Assembly (NCBI GenBank): GCA_026225475.1
Contig: JAMFSU010000053.1
Span: 89,832-153,831 of the forward strand
Length of the DNA: 64,000 nucleotides
Source: Duganella sp.
GTDB taxonomy: Bacteria > Pseudomonadota > Gammaproteobacteria > Burkholderiales > Burkholderiaceae_D
Direction of reading: 5' to 3'
In this document: positions 22,091 through 30,532 of the stretch, in pieces
Position numbering within the stretch: the first letter of the stretch is position 1
Layout: every line of letters starts with the position of its first letter
The notes under the pieces: model-generated
What the model was told of the DNA's origin: nothing
Databases searched by the model: none
The model's input: the letters and a program-made list of their open reading frames with translations, nothing else
Position numbers and translations under genes: made by a program

Positions 22091-22172
22091 AAAAAAAGCC
22101 CGCAACCTTGCGGTTGCGGGCTTAAATCCAATTCTTTAAGGAGGAAATTGGAGGAGACAGGTGTAACTTTAA
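22091..22172 (-). ncRNA. Candidate small RNA with anti-Shine-Dalgarno loop and terminator
   Basis: Read on the minus strand, this stretch has an unpaired TGTCTCCTCC, then a hairpin with 6-bp arms (22146-22151 with 22128-22133) whose 12-nt loop contains CCTCCTT, the complement of a ribosome-binding site. A 12-bp GC-rich terminator (22112-22123 with 22096-22107) with seven T residues follows. It is either an independent sRNA or the processed 3' end of the NRDE mRNA, whose stop is 110 bp upstream. I could not identify a convincing promoter, so the 5' end is approximate. The terminator part is secure, the sRNA call is inference. Confidence 0.4.
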
Positions 22173-22281
22173 TGCTCTGCACCAAATTCCACTACTTTAT
22201 TTTGCAAATATCAGATATATGTTTTGTTAATGTCTCGTCTTTATATATAGTTAAATTGATATCAATACGGCCATGCTGGAA

Positions 22282-23103
22282 TCAGCTTGGACTTTCAGCA
22301 CCGGGGTTGATCTTCATTTTGCAGGGCGCGCGCTTTTGCTGCGGTTCGGTCGTTGGCGCAGCCTGGCATGAAGTGAAGGGGTCCGAGACTTGTTCCGACA
22401 AGACCGGTTCGCCGATGATGGGAATGCGCACGACGGTGGAAGCGCGCGTGCCATAGTCGGGAGAACAGATGAAAATCGACGATAGAATGCGTTCCCATTC
22501 CAGGCTAACGCCGGTACTAGGAAGGCGGCAATCATTGGCGCGCGTGCTATCGCTGAGTAGCTCGAAGAAGGTTTCTTCCGGTGCTCCCTGGCACAATAAG
22601 CTGGCAAACTGCGCCTTGGCGCGCGTCACCTTGGGCCAGGGGGTATCGAGCAAGGCATTCGACAAACCGTAGACGCCATAGTCGAGCGGCTTGCCATTGC
22701 GCGGATCGTCGTTGCCGCGATTGGAATACCAGAGTAGATTGTCGCGATCGCCGACGATCAGGTTGAAGCCATTGTATTGGTCCGCAGTGGGGCGGATTTC
22801 TTCAATATATTGCTCAGGCGTCATCTCGCCTGCCAGATAATTCGACACCAGTTTGCCGCGCGTGGGTGCGCCAGGATTCTTCTCGGCGGGCGCACGCACA
22901 TTGGTCAGTGCCGCAAAGCGGCCACTACGGGTTACGCCAAGCCAAGTACCACCGGCTTGCAGGTCACGACCGGCAAAGATGTCCGGGCGGTCTTCCCACC
23001 AGCCGGCGGCGCTGGCCGGACGTTGATAGAACTCGTCGCGGTTGGCGGCAGCGATCAGCGGCATGCCAGGAATGACTTTCCACGCAAAAATGATCAGGCA
23101 CAT
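22282..23103 (-). CDS. NRDE (TANGO2-like) family protein
   Basis: 273-residue protein with the conserved N-terminus MCLIIFAW, in which cysteine 2 resembles an N-terminal nucleophile, and the signature AANRDEFYQRP. Further family marks are GGTWLGVTRSGRFAALTN and GFNLIVGD. Homologues of eukaryotic TANGO2 have been linked to haem handling and metabolism; the bacterial role is unclear. It overlaps the preceding DUF4936 gene by 10 bp, and the pair follows ygfZ on the minus strand, consistent with one transcript. Confidence 0.85.
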   Translation of the reverse strand: MCLIIFAWKVIPGMPLIAAANRDEFYQRPASAAGWWEDRPDIFAGRDLQAGGTWLGVTRSGRFAALTNVRAPAEKNPGAPTRGKLVSNYLAGEMTPEQYIEEIRPTADQYNGFNLIVGDRDNLLWYSNRGNDDPRNGKPLDYGVYGLSNALLDTPWPKVTRAKAQFASLLCQGAPEETFFELLSDSTRANDCRLPSTGVSLEWERILSSIFICSPDYGTRASTVVRIPIIGEPVLSEQVSDPFTSCQAAPTTEPQQKRAPCKMKINPGAESPS

Positions 23104-23381
23104 GGTGAAAAGTCCAGAAAGTGTTCGATGTGACGCGGGCCGTCAATCAGGGCATCCAGTTGCAGCTCGGCCACGGCGGCCTTGAGCGCCAATTCGAAGC
23201 CGTCTGGTATATCGAGATAGACCTCCATCCAGGTATACATGCCGTCATTGGCTTGCGGGCTGCGTTTGAATTCAGTGGCGATCTTGTATTGCTGGGCCAA
23301 CCCGGCCTGCATGACAGAGACGCGCTGTTGCAGCACAGCTGTGTTTTCAAGGGACACGCGATAATAAAGGTAAAGATCCAT
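23094..23381 (-). CDS. DUF4936 family protein
   Basis: 95-residue small protein (MDLYLYYRVSLENTAVLQQRV) of a family common in Burkholderiales. It has the form of an alpha/beta dimeric domain with TWMEVYLDIPDGFELAL and a C-terminal HIEHFLDF. The start ATG at 23381 matches the family; an in-frame ATG at 23450 would add an unlikely leader. It lies between ygfZ and the NRDE gene and overlaps the latter, suggesting translational coupling. Function unknown. Confidence 0.75.
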   Translation of the reverse strand: MDLYLYYRVSLENTAVLQQRVSVMQAGLAQQYKIATEFKRSPQANDGMYTWMEVYLDIPDGFELALKAAVAELQLDALIDGPRHIEHFLDFSPCA

Positions 23382-23427
23382 CGGCAAACTCGTCAACGCT
23401 GCGGCAGAGTGGGAGCAGGGTACCGCT

Positions 23428-24504
23428 TCATTGCGGCTCTGCCAGTTCATACGGCAGCGTCAGTAATTTCAAGGCCGGACCAGCGACGCTGCCGACATGG
23501 ATGCTGCCATTGTCGGCTGCGGCCAACTTGATTTCGACCAGGCAAGCCGAGTTGCCGTCATTGGCTACTTCGGCATTGACCACCATGCCACATGGCTGGC
23601 CGGGATCTTCGCTGGAAAAGACTTCATTGCCAGCCGTCACATCGATGCCGTCGACCAAGGCCAACACGCTACGGCGCTTGAGTTTGCCCAGATACTGGCT
23701 GCGCGCAACGATTTCCTGACCTGGATAGCAACCCTTTTTGAAATTGACGCCGCCGATCAGTTCGAAATTGATCATTTGCGGCACAAATTGCTCCTGCGTT
23801 GGCTTGGTGATGCTGGGCACGCCGGCATATATATCGCTCAAACGCCAGACCTGGGTCGCCGCCGGTGTCAATTTTTGGGTCAGCAGCGGCCAAGCGACGA
23901 TCGCTTGCTCGACCGTAGTGATCCATTGATAACGCGGTGCCTGGCGGCTGTCGGCCAGACGGATCAACGTGCCATGTTCATTGTCGAGCTTGGCATAGGC
24001 ATGTGCGGGCATCACTGGAAACCATTGCTGCAAGACCTCGGTCGCTTTGCTGCCAGCCAGGCCGAGCGCCACACGCTGCTCGCTTTGATCGACCAGTTTG
24101 ACCTTGGCGCGCAGCACAAACATCTGCAAGCGCTTCTGGATCGTCGTCTGCAATGGGCGTGGCAATTGCAGCATGATTTGCTGGCTGTCTTTCCAAAGTA
24201 AAAAAGTCGCCAGCAGACGGCCTTTCGGTGTGCAATAGCCCGCCAGGCGCGCGCTGCCGAGGTCGAGTTTTTCGACATCGTTGGTGATCTGGTTGTGCAG
24301 GAAGCTGACGGCATCGTCGCCGCTGAGCGAAATCAGCCCGAGATCGGTCAGCGGCGCGACGAAATGCTCAGGCACAGCCGCGCCGGCAACTGCACCAAAG
24401 CCGCTTGCTTCAGCGCCGTGCAGACTGTCGTCGCTGGCGAAAACAGCGCCTTGTTGGGCCAGGAATGCCTGCCAGGAAGTGGCGGCGGAAGTCGTTTCAG
24501 TCAT
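23428..24504 (-). CDS. ygfZ: Folate-binding protein YgfZ/GcvT-like (Fe-S cluster maintenance)
   Basis: 358-residue tetrahydrofolate-binding protein related to GcvT, needed for repair or assembly of certain iron-sulfur enzymes. The hallmark KGCYPGQEIVAR is present, containing the conserved cysteine. Upstream motifs include GLISLSGDDAVSFLHNQITNDV and GYCTPKGRLLATF. It is divergent from mltG, an arrangement common in beta- and gammaproteobacteria. Confidence 0.92.
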   Translation of the reverse strand: MTETTSAATSWQAFLAQQGAVFASDDSLHGAEASGFGAVAGAAVPEHFVAPLTDLGLISLSGDDAVSFLHNQITNDVEKLDLGSARLAGYCTPKGRLLATFLLWKDSQQIMLQLPRPLQTTIQKRLQMFVLRAKVKLVDQSEQRVALGLAGSKATEVLQQWFPVMPAHAYAKLDNEHGTLIRLADSRQAPRYQWITTVEQAIVAWPLLTQKLTPAATQVWRLSDIYAGVPSITKPTQEQFVPQMINFELIGGVNFKKGCYPGQEIVARSQYLGKLKRRSVLALVDGIDVTAGNEVFSSEDPGQPCGMVVNAEVANDGNSACLVEIKLAAADNGSIHVGSVAGPALKLLTLPYELAEPQ

Positions 24505-24602
24505 AAATTAGGTCACTCAGCTATACAGCGATTATCATTGATGCCTTGATTATAGTGGCGCTGTAAAAAGTGCGTCGGATTGCGCTTCATTTTTGCTCAA
24601 CA

Positions 24603-25583
24603 ATGAAAAAACTATTTAACACGTTTATCCTATTGTGCGTTGTCTTTGCTTGTGGCGGCGCGTATTGGGTGTCCCAACCGATCTTGTCGCCCGATCAGAA
24701 ACCGCTGGATTTCACGATCACTGCTGGCAGCGGCATCAACGGTGCAGCGCAACAGATCGCCGACGCTGGCGCGCCGCTCAATCCTGTTTTGTTCGCCTTG
24801 CTGGCACGCGGCAGCGGCAAGGGCAATCGCATCAAGGCTGGCAGTTATGAGCTCAAGCCGGGCACCACGCCGCTGCGCTTGCTGGAACAACTGGTGCGCG
24901 GTGAGTTTGCGCAAGAGTCGTTGACCATCATTGAAGGCTGGAGCTTCAAGCAAATGCGTCAGGCGATTGCTGCGCATCCAGACCTCAAGCATGACACCGC
25001 GAGCTGGACCAATGCCGAATTGCTGGCCAAGATCAGTCCTGAGTTCAGCGATCCCGAGGGTTTGTTTTTTCCTGACACCTATTTGTTTGCGCGCGGCGCC
25101 AGTGATCTGCAGATTTACCGCCAAGCCTTCACGCTGATGAACAAACGCCTTGGTGAAGCCTGGAGCAAGCGTGATTTATCCTTGCCCTACAAGACACCCT
25201 ATGATGCCTTGATCATGGCATCCATTGTCGAAAAGGAAACTGGTCAAAAATCCGAGCGCGGCATGGTGGCAGGCGTTTTCGTCAATCGTCTCAAGACCGG
25301 CATGCTGCTGCAAACCGATCCTACCGTGATCTATGGCATGGGCGAGCGTTACCAGGGCATGATCCGCAAAAGCGACTTGTTGACAGATACCCCCTACAAT
25401 ACCTATACCCGCCGCGGCATGCCGCCGACACCGATTGCCTTGCCGGGAGCGGCATCGCTGGCGGCGGCGATGAATCCAGATAAGACCGATGCCTTGTACT
25501 TTGTTGCGCGGGGCGACGGCACCAGTCATTTTTCCAGCAATCTGAGCGAGCATAATCAGGCGGTCAACAAGTATCAGCGTTGA
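24603..25583 (+). CDS. mltG: Endolytic murein transglycosylase MltG
   Basis: 326-residue inner-membrane protein that cleaves nascent glycan strands and is thought to terminate their elongation. One N-terminal helix (about 5-24) anchors it; the rest is the periplasmic YceG domain. Catalytic glutamate lies in ASIVEKETGQ; YNTYTRRGMPPTPIALPG and the C-terminal HFSSNLSEHNQAV are family marks. The start ATG at 24603 gives MKKLFNTFILL. tmk and holB follow in the same order as in many bacteria. Confidence 0.94.
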   Translation: MKKLFNTFILLCVVFACGGAYWVSQPILSPDQKPLDFTITAGSGINGAAQQIADAGAPLNPVLFALLARGSGKGNRIKAGSYELKPGTTPLRLLEQLVRGEFAQESLTIIEGWSFKQMRQAIAAHPDLKHDTASWTNAELLAKISPEFSDPEGLFFPDTYLFARGASDLQIYRQAFTLMNKRLGEAWSKRDLSLPYKTPYDALIMASIVEKETGQKSERGMVAGVFVNRLKTGMLLQTDPTVIYGMGERYQGMIRKSDLLTDTPYNTYTRRGMPPTPIALPGAASLAAAMNPDKTDALYFVARGDGTSHFSSNLSEHNQAVNKYQR

Positions 25584-25642
25584 AATCAGCGCTGATCCGC
25601 TGCTATCGGTAGCGTTATTGAACCTTTTTTACTATTTTTAAT

Positions 25643-26260
25643 ATGGTCACGATGGCAACAGGTAAATTCATCACCTTTGAAGGCATAGACGGCGCCGGCA
25701 AATCGACCCATATCGCGTTTGTCGCCGAATTGTTGCGCGCGCGCGGATTGACTGTCGTGACCACGCGCGAACCGGGTGGCACAGCATTGGGCGAAAGCCT
25801 GCGCGAAATGGTACTGCACCAGACCATGCATCTGGAAACCGAAGCCTTGCTGATGTTCGCCGGTCGTCGCGAACATCTGGCGCAAGTGATCGAACCGGCG
25901 CTGGCGCGCGGTGACTGGGTCATTTCCGATCGGTTTACCGATGCCACCTTCGCCTATCAGGGCGGTGGCCGTAAACTGGCGCTGGACAAGCTTGATGTGC
26001 TGGAGCAGTGGGTCCATCCGCATTTGCAACCCGACTTGACGCTGTTGTTTGATGTGCCGTTGGAAGTGGCAAGGGCGCGCCTCGATGCCGAGCGCACCCT
26101 CGACAAGTTCGAGCAGGAAAAGGCGGATTTTTTTGCGGCCACACGCGCTGAATATTTGCGTCGCGCCGGGCAATTCCCGCAGCGATTCCGGATACTCGAT
26201 TCGACCCGCGCCATTGCCGCAATTCAAGACGAGATTCGGCAATTGCTGGCCGCTGTCTGA
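25643..26260 (+). CDS. tmk: Thymidylate kinase (Tmk)
   Basis: Phosphorylates dTMP to dTDP. The 205-residue protein has the P-loop [11 protein letters not shown], the DR motif [18 protein letters not shown] and the LID region. Two in-frame ATGs are possible (25643 [10 protein letters not shown] and 25652 MATGKFI); neither has a good ribosome site and the shorter fits the family slightly better. Part of mltG-tmk-holB. Confidence 0.95.
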   Translation: MVTMATGKFITFEGIDGAGKSTHIAFVAELLRARGLTVVTTREPGGTALGESLREMVLHQTMHLETEALLMFAGRREHLAQVIEPALARGDWVISDRFTDATFAYQGGGRKLALDKLDVLEQWVHPHLQPDLTLLFDVPLEVARARLDAERTLDKFEQEKADFFAATRAEYLRRAGQFPQRFRILDSTRAIAAIQDEIRQLLAAV

Positions 26261-26305
26261 GCCCTTGAGGCGATTCAATCACTGCTTTATTTTTGAAGAG
26301 CACGA

Positions 26306-27337
26306 ATGAGCAATACCGTTTTCCCCTGGCTAGAAGATGCCTGGCTGCAATTGCAGCAATTGCGCGCACGGCTGCCGCATGCCATTTTGTTCTATGGCGC
26401 TGAAGGCATCGGCAAGACTAATTTTGTCGAGTCATTTGCCCAATCGCTGTTGTGCGAGGCAGTGCAGGCCGACGGCCATGCTTGCGGCGCCTGCGCGTCC
26501 TGCGGCTGGTTTTCGGCGTACAACCATCCCGACTATCGCCGCGTGCGTCCGGAAGTTCTCGATGGCGAGGATGCTGCCGATGACGGCGAATCCAGCGAAG
26601 AAAAGAAAACTGCCAAGGCCACCAAGGCGCCGTCCAAGGAAATCAAGATCGACCAGATCCGCGCGCTGGCCGATTTCATGAATATATCTACGCATCGCTC
26701 CGGCATGCGCGTGGTGGTGCTGTATCCGGCCGAAGCGTTGAACACGGCGGCTGCCAATTCCTTGCTCAAGACACTGGAAGAGCCACCACCGAATACCATG
26801 TTCCTGCTGGTATCGAATCGTCTGGACCGTTTGCTGCCGACCATTCTGTCGCGTTGCCGTAAATTCGCCCTGGCGTTGCCGTCGGCAGAAGCTGGTCTGG
26901 CCTGGCTCAAGCAGCAAAACGTCAAGGATGCCGATGTCTGGTTGTCCGAGCAGGGCGGTGCGCCACTAGCAGCACTCAACGCCTCACAAGGCGATGGTCG
27001 TGAGTTGATGGATGAGTTCTTGCGTTCATTGAGTCACCCTGGTATCGACGTTGCACTGAAAACCGCTGAACGCTTGCAAAAGACACCGGTGGTCGATCTG
27101 GTCGGCTGGCAGCAGCGCTGGCTCTACGATTTGTTTGCGCTCAAGTCGGGTGGCGCGATTCGTTACTATCCGCGTTACGGCAAGGAATTGGCAGCATTGG
27201 GTGCGCGTGTCGATACGGTGATAATTGCCGGCGCCTTGAAGGCGGCCAACGACAGGCGGGCGATTGCCGATCATCCATTGTCGGCGCGCTTGTTCATCGA
27301 GGAAATGCTGCTTGAATATGCGGGTTTGTTTGCGTAG
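26306..27337 (+). CDS. holB: DNA polymerase III subunit delta' (HolB)
   Basis: 343-residue clamp-loader subunit. It has the nucleotide-fold GAEGIGKTNF, the zinc cysteines in HACGACASCGWF, and the SRC motif in TILSRCRKFALALP. An acidic-lysine linker (about residues 82-110) separates the zinc module from DQIRALADFM. Follows tmk by 45 bp, a conserved order. Confidence 0.93.
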   Translation: MSNTVFPWLEDAWLQLQQLRARLPHAILFYGAEGIGKTNFVESFAQSLLCEAVQADGHACGACASCGWFSAYNHPDYRRVRPEVLDGEDAADDGESSEEKKTAKATKAPSKEIKIDQIRALADFMNISTHRSGMRVVVLYPAEALNTAAANSLLKTLEEPPPNTMFLLVSNRLDRLLPTILSRCRKFALALPSAEAGLAWLKQQNVKDADVWLSEQGGAPLAALNASQGDGRELMDEFLRSLSHPGIDVALKTAERLQKTPVVDLVGWQQRWLYDLFALKSGGAIRYYPRYGKELAALGARVDTVIIAGALKAANDRRAIADHPLSARLFIEEMLLEYAGLFA

Positions 27338-27375
27338 TAATTGATTTCTATTTTTCCAACACACAGTTTGCATTT

Positions 27376-27879
27376 ATGAGCGTGAGTTACAGCCACCGCC
27401 TTGCGCGCCAGGAAGACCTGGACGCCATCGTCGCCATCTACAACAGCACCATCGCCTCGCGTCAAGTCACCGCCGATACTGAGCCAGTATCGGTGGCGTC
27501 ACGCCAAGCCTGGTTCGACGAACATACACCGGAAAAGCGGCCGTTGTGGGTCGCCGAACACGACGGTACCGTGATTGGTTGGTTGTCGTATTCCAATTTC
27601 TATGGTCGTCCCGCCTATGCGGGCACGGCGGAATTGTCGGTCTATCTGCATGAGAGCGCGCGCGGGAAGGGCCTTGGTCGTTATTTTCTGGAGCAGGCGA
27701 TGGCGTTTGCCCCGACGATCCAGGTGCATACCTTGCTGGGGTTTGTGTTCGGGCACAACGAGCCTAGCCTGAAGCTGTTTGAGGCGCTGGCGTTTGAGCG
27801 TTGGGCAAACATGCCGCGCGTGGCGACCTTGGATGGGGTGGAGCGTGATCTGGTGATTTTAGGGAAGCGGGTGGCTTGA
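27376..27879 (+). CDS. GNAT N-acetyltransferase, phosphinothricin/methionine-sulfoximine type
   Basis: 167-residue GNAT protein resembling the PAT/MddA-YwnH group: RLARQEDLDAIVAIYNSTI at the N-terminus, WFDEHTPEKRPLWVAE, and the acetyl-CoA loop ARGKGLGRYFLEQA. The family acetylates methionine sulfoximine, phosphinothricin or related amino acids, mostly as detoxification. It follows holB by 38 bp and ends before a bidirectional terminator. Confidence 0.83.
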   Translation: MSVSYSHRLARQEDLDAIVAIYNSTIASRQVTADTEPVSVASRQAWFDEHTPEKRPLWVAEHDGTVIGWLSYSNFYGRPAYAGTAELSVYLHESARGKGLGRYFLEQAMAFAPTIQVHTLLGFVFGHNEPSLKLFEALAFERWANMPRVATLDGVERDLVILGKRVA

Positions 27880-27907
27880 GGTTTTTGTGGTTTGCATCAC
27901 CGTAATG

Positions 27908-27938
27908 AAAAAAGCAGATCCGAGGATCTGCTTTTTTT
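27908..27938. terminator. Bidirectional terminator between GNAT gene and TonB receptor
   Basis: A 14-bp stem (27908-27921 with 27924-27937) contains A- and T-runs at its outer ends and a two-base loop. It serves both convergent genes. Confidence 0.9.
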
Positions 27939-27968
27939 GTGCGGCTAACTTGTCGAGCGATTACAGCA

Positions 27969-30206
27969 TTAGAAATCGACTGCGGCGGACAAGACGAAGG
28001 TGCGTGGCGAACCCAGAACCAGATAGCCTAGGCCGGATCCACCACCCGACGATGCCCAGTAGTTCTTGTTGGTCACGTTGTCGATGCGGCCTCGGAAGGT
28101 AACAACTTTACCTCCAAGTGTCGTCACGTAACGTGCGCCAAGGTCGTAGCGAACCCAGGATGGTACTTCCTGCGTATTTGCTGCATCAATGTACTGGTTG
28201 CCTGTATAGACTGCACGTGCACTGGTGCTAAGTCCTTGAACACCAGGTACATCCCATTCGACGCCAGCTTTTGCTTGTTGCTTAGCTGCACCAATGACGT
28301 ATTTGCCATCGGTCGTGCCACCATCTGTACCTTGTTGTTTCGCATCAAGCAGAGTCAAGCCTGCAAGCAAACGCACGCCACGCATTGGCGTGCCGAAGGC
28401 GGTGAATTCTACGCCGCGATTGCGCTGCTGACCGTTCGGGCCATAAAAGTTAGTGGTCGAATTTTTATACAAATTTGGCTGTGAGAGCGTAAACAAAGCT
28501 GCAGTCATACCGACTTTGCCTGCATCATATTTCATACCAACCTCTTTTTGGCGGGAAATATAAGGGGCAAAAATCTGACCCGTATTCGATGCACCAAAGG
28601 CGGTAACAGGAGCGGATGCCTGCAAACCTTCGACATAGTTAGCGTAGACCGACAAGTCCTTGAGCACTTTGAAGACAACGGCTGCCATTGGTGTCGTGGC
28701 GCTTTGATTGTAATAAGCGTTCGCGCTCTGAATGCCGGTGGCGTAGGCGTAACCCGTAGTCTTGACGCGTTGATCACGCACACCCAACGTCACTTGCATC
28801 CGCTCGTCGAAGAATGATGCCGTATCGGCAATGGCGATGCTGCTCAGTTGCTCGCTATTGGTGATATGTGGTGCCGCCAGGTCGCCACCACCGGCCGAGG
28901 TAATTGCGGGAATGGCATAGTTGGTCGGAGTGTAGATATTGGTTGTCAAACCGTAAAAGTCGCTATAACCGTAGGCATTGCGCGAGTCGAGTTGATAAAT
29001 CGATGCGGTCGCACTCAGTTCGTGTTTGACCGGACCGGTTGTCAACTTGGTGCGGATACCTACTTCGCCAGTATTGACAGTATCTTCACGCGCATTATCA
29101 AATCGATAGGTAGCGGCAGCACCATTAGCACCGGTTACTTCAACACCAGATAGGGAGTTCCTTTCGTAACTGTGCCGCATGCCATAGGCCGCCCATGCTG
29201 TTGTATTTGAGCTTAAATCCCATTCGCCGCGCAAGGTACCGAACTGGTCTCGCTCGTTGGAATATGACCAAGGTTGGCTGAAGTTGCTAGAGGCATTAGG
29301 TGCAGCTGGCATGGCCACGCCGGAAGCTAGCGCTACGCTGGTACGCGCATTGATCAGGCGTTGTTCTTGAAAGCCGAAATCGGCGGAAAGGCGGAAATTA
29401 TTGCCACGATAGTCCAGTCCGACTGAGCCGAGACTGAGTTCAACGTTTTCGTTATCGACACCGGTGCCACCTTCGCGACGGACTGCGTTGACCCGGACGC
29501 CAATACGGTCGTCGGGGCCAAAGCGACGGCCAATATCCGCTGCATAATAGCCTTGGCCACCGGTTTGCCAGCCTACCGACACTTGGGTGATCGGATCATT
29601 TGTTGCGCGCTTGGGCAATAAATTGACGGTGCCACCGATACCGCTGCTGCCTGGCGTCATACCATTAAGGAAAGAGCTGGCGCCGCGTAAGACTTCAACG
29701 CGTTCGAGCAATTCAGCTGACACATATTGGCGCGGCAACAGTCCGTAGAGACCGTTGTACGCTACGTCGTCCGAGTTGAGTGCCATGCCTCGAATCACAT
29801 ACAACTCCTGGAAATTGCCATAGCCACGGGTGATGCCAATGCTTGGATCGTTTTGCAGAATATCGCCAACACTTTGCGCTTGCTGATCTTTGATGAATTC
29901 CTGGGTATAACTGGTGGTGCTGAATGGCGTATCAAGGAAATCCTTATTGCCCAGGAAACCAACTCGACCACCGCGTGCAACCTGGCCGCCCGCGTAAGGA
30001 ACAGGCAAACCATCGGCCGAAGCGTCGGCAGAGGCGTTGACGTTAACTGTCGGCAGCACCTTGTCAGTAGTTGCGGCGTCGCTGCTAGTCGATGAAGTCG
30101 ACTCAGTAGTCGAGGCCGTTTGCGCTTGGGCCAGACCGGCGACACTCATTGGAACAATGAAAGCGACTGCCAGTGCGGCGGCGAGGGGGGTAAGGCGATA
30201 TTGCAT
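27969..30206 (-). CDS. TonB-dependent siderophore receptor
   Basis: 745-residue outer-membrane ferric-siderophore transporter. A signal peptide occupies about residues 1-28 (cleavage near AQAQ), then a Ser/Thr-rich linker, the plug domain from about 75 (DTPFSTTSYTQEFIKDQQAQSVGDIL, with YVIRGMALNSDDVAYNG) and a 22-strand barrel ending in the terminal aromatic DF. The pattern fits FhuE/FpvA-like receptors without an obvious signalling extension. Start ATG 30206 has AAGGA upstream. A Fur-like box lies about 95 bp upstream, so iron repression is likely. No siderophore synthesis gene is in the window. Confidence 0.92.
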   Translation of the reverse strand: MQYRLTPLAAALAVAFIVPMSVAGLAQAQTASTTESTSSTSSDAATTDKVLPTVNVNASADASADGLPVPYAGGQVARGGRVGFLGNKDFLDTPFSTTSYTQEFIKDQQAQSVGDILQNDPSIGITRGYGNFQELYVIRGMALNSDDVAYNGLYGLLPRQYVSAELLERVEVLRGASSFLNGMTPGSSGIGGTVNLLPKRATNDPITQVSVGWQTGGQGYYAADIGRRFGPDDRIGVRVNAVRREGGTGVDNENVELSLGSVGLDYRGNNFRLSADFGFQEQRLINARTSVALASGVAMPAAPNASSNFSQPWSYSNERDQFGTLRGEWDLSSNTTAWAAYGMRHSYERNSLSGVEVTGANGAAATYRFDNAREDTVNTGEVGIRTKLTTGPVKHELSATASIYQLDSRNAYGYSDFYGLTTNIYTPTNYAIPAITSAGGGDLAAPHITNSEQLSSIAIADTASFFDERMQVTLGVRDQRVKTTGYAYATGIQSANAYYNQSATTPMAAVVFKVLKDLSVYANYVEGLQASAPVTAFGASNTGQIFAPYISRQKEVGMKYDAGKVGMTAALFTLSQPNLYKNSTTNFYGPNGQQRNRGVEFTAFGTPMRGVRLLAGLTLLDAKQQGTDGGTTDGKYVIGAAKQQAKAGVEWDVPGVQGLSTSARAVYTGNQYIDAANTQEVPSWVRYDLGARYVTTLGGKVVTFRGRIDNVTNKNYWASSGGGSGLGYLVLGSPRTFVLSAAVDF

Positions 30207-30300
30207 GCTATCCTTTTTTTTCGAGTACGAATGCTGTTTTATTTCGACCGGTTCAACCTCAACCTATCGATGTGCCTGAGCAGAATGGGGTCTTGAAATT

Positions 30301-30319
30301 ATAAATGAGAATAATTATC
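30301..30319 (-). promoter_or_regulatory. Fur box upstream of the siderophore receptor
   Basis: The 19-bp site matches the classical consensus GATAATGATAATCATTATC at 14 positions, with the TGAGAATAATTATC core intact. It lies 95 bp upstream of the receptor start, consistent with Fur repression under iron sufficiency. Confidence 0.7.
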
Positions 30320-30499
30320 GCTATGATTTCCAACTTGGTTTTTTACAACTAACTGTTGTAAAACCACACCTAATTTTGTTGAAAAACTCGATAAGTTCAG
30401 CTATTTATCAGTCCCGATATGTAATTATTTTCATATTTCTGCATGGCTGCCTGACGTGGATATTGGCGCTGTTGCATCGCTTGGCTACCACGACTCTCT

Positions 30500-30526
30500 T
30501 TGAATTCCAGATCGGCGGCATATAAT
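30500..30526 (+). promoter_or_regulatory. Putative promoter of regB, predicting a leaderless mRNA
   Basis: A perfect TATAAT at 30521-30526 has a TTGAAT at 30500-30505 with a short 15-bp spacer. Its expected transcription start is at about 30533, exactly the A of the regB start codon. No Shine-Dalgarno lies between. The rest of the 326-bp gap to the TonB receptor is AT-rich and holds the Fur box; I see nothing else in it. Confidence 0.5.
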
Positions 30527-30532
30527 TCCCCC

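Noticed and set aside
22134..22456. Plus-strand AAGGAGG followed by an open frame from ATG 22172
   Set aside because: The frame soon runs antisense through the NRDE coding region, has no family resemblance, and the purine-rich tract is better explained as the complement of the minus-strand hairpin loop.
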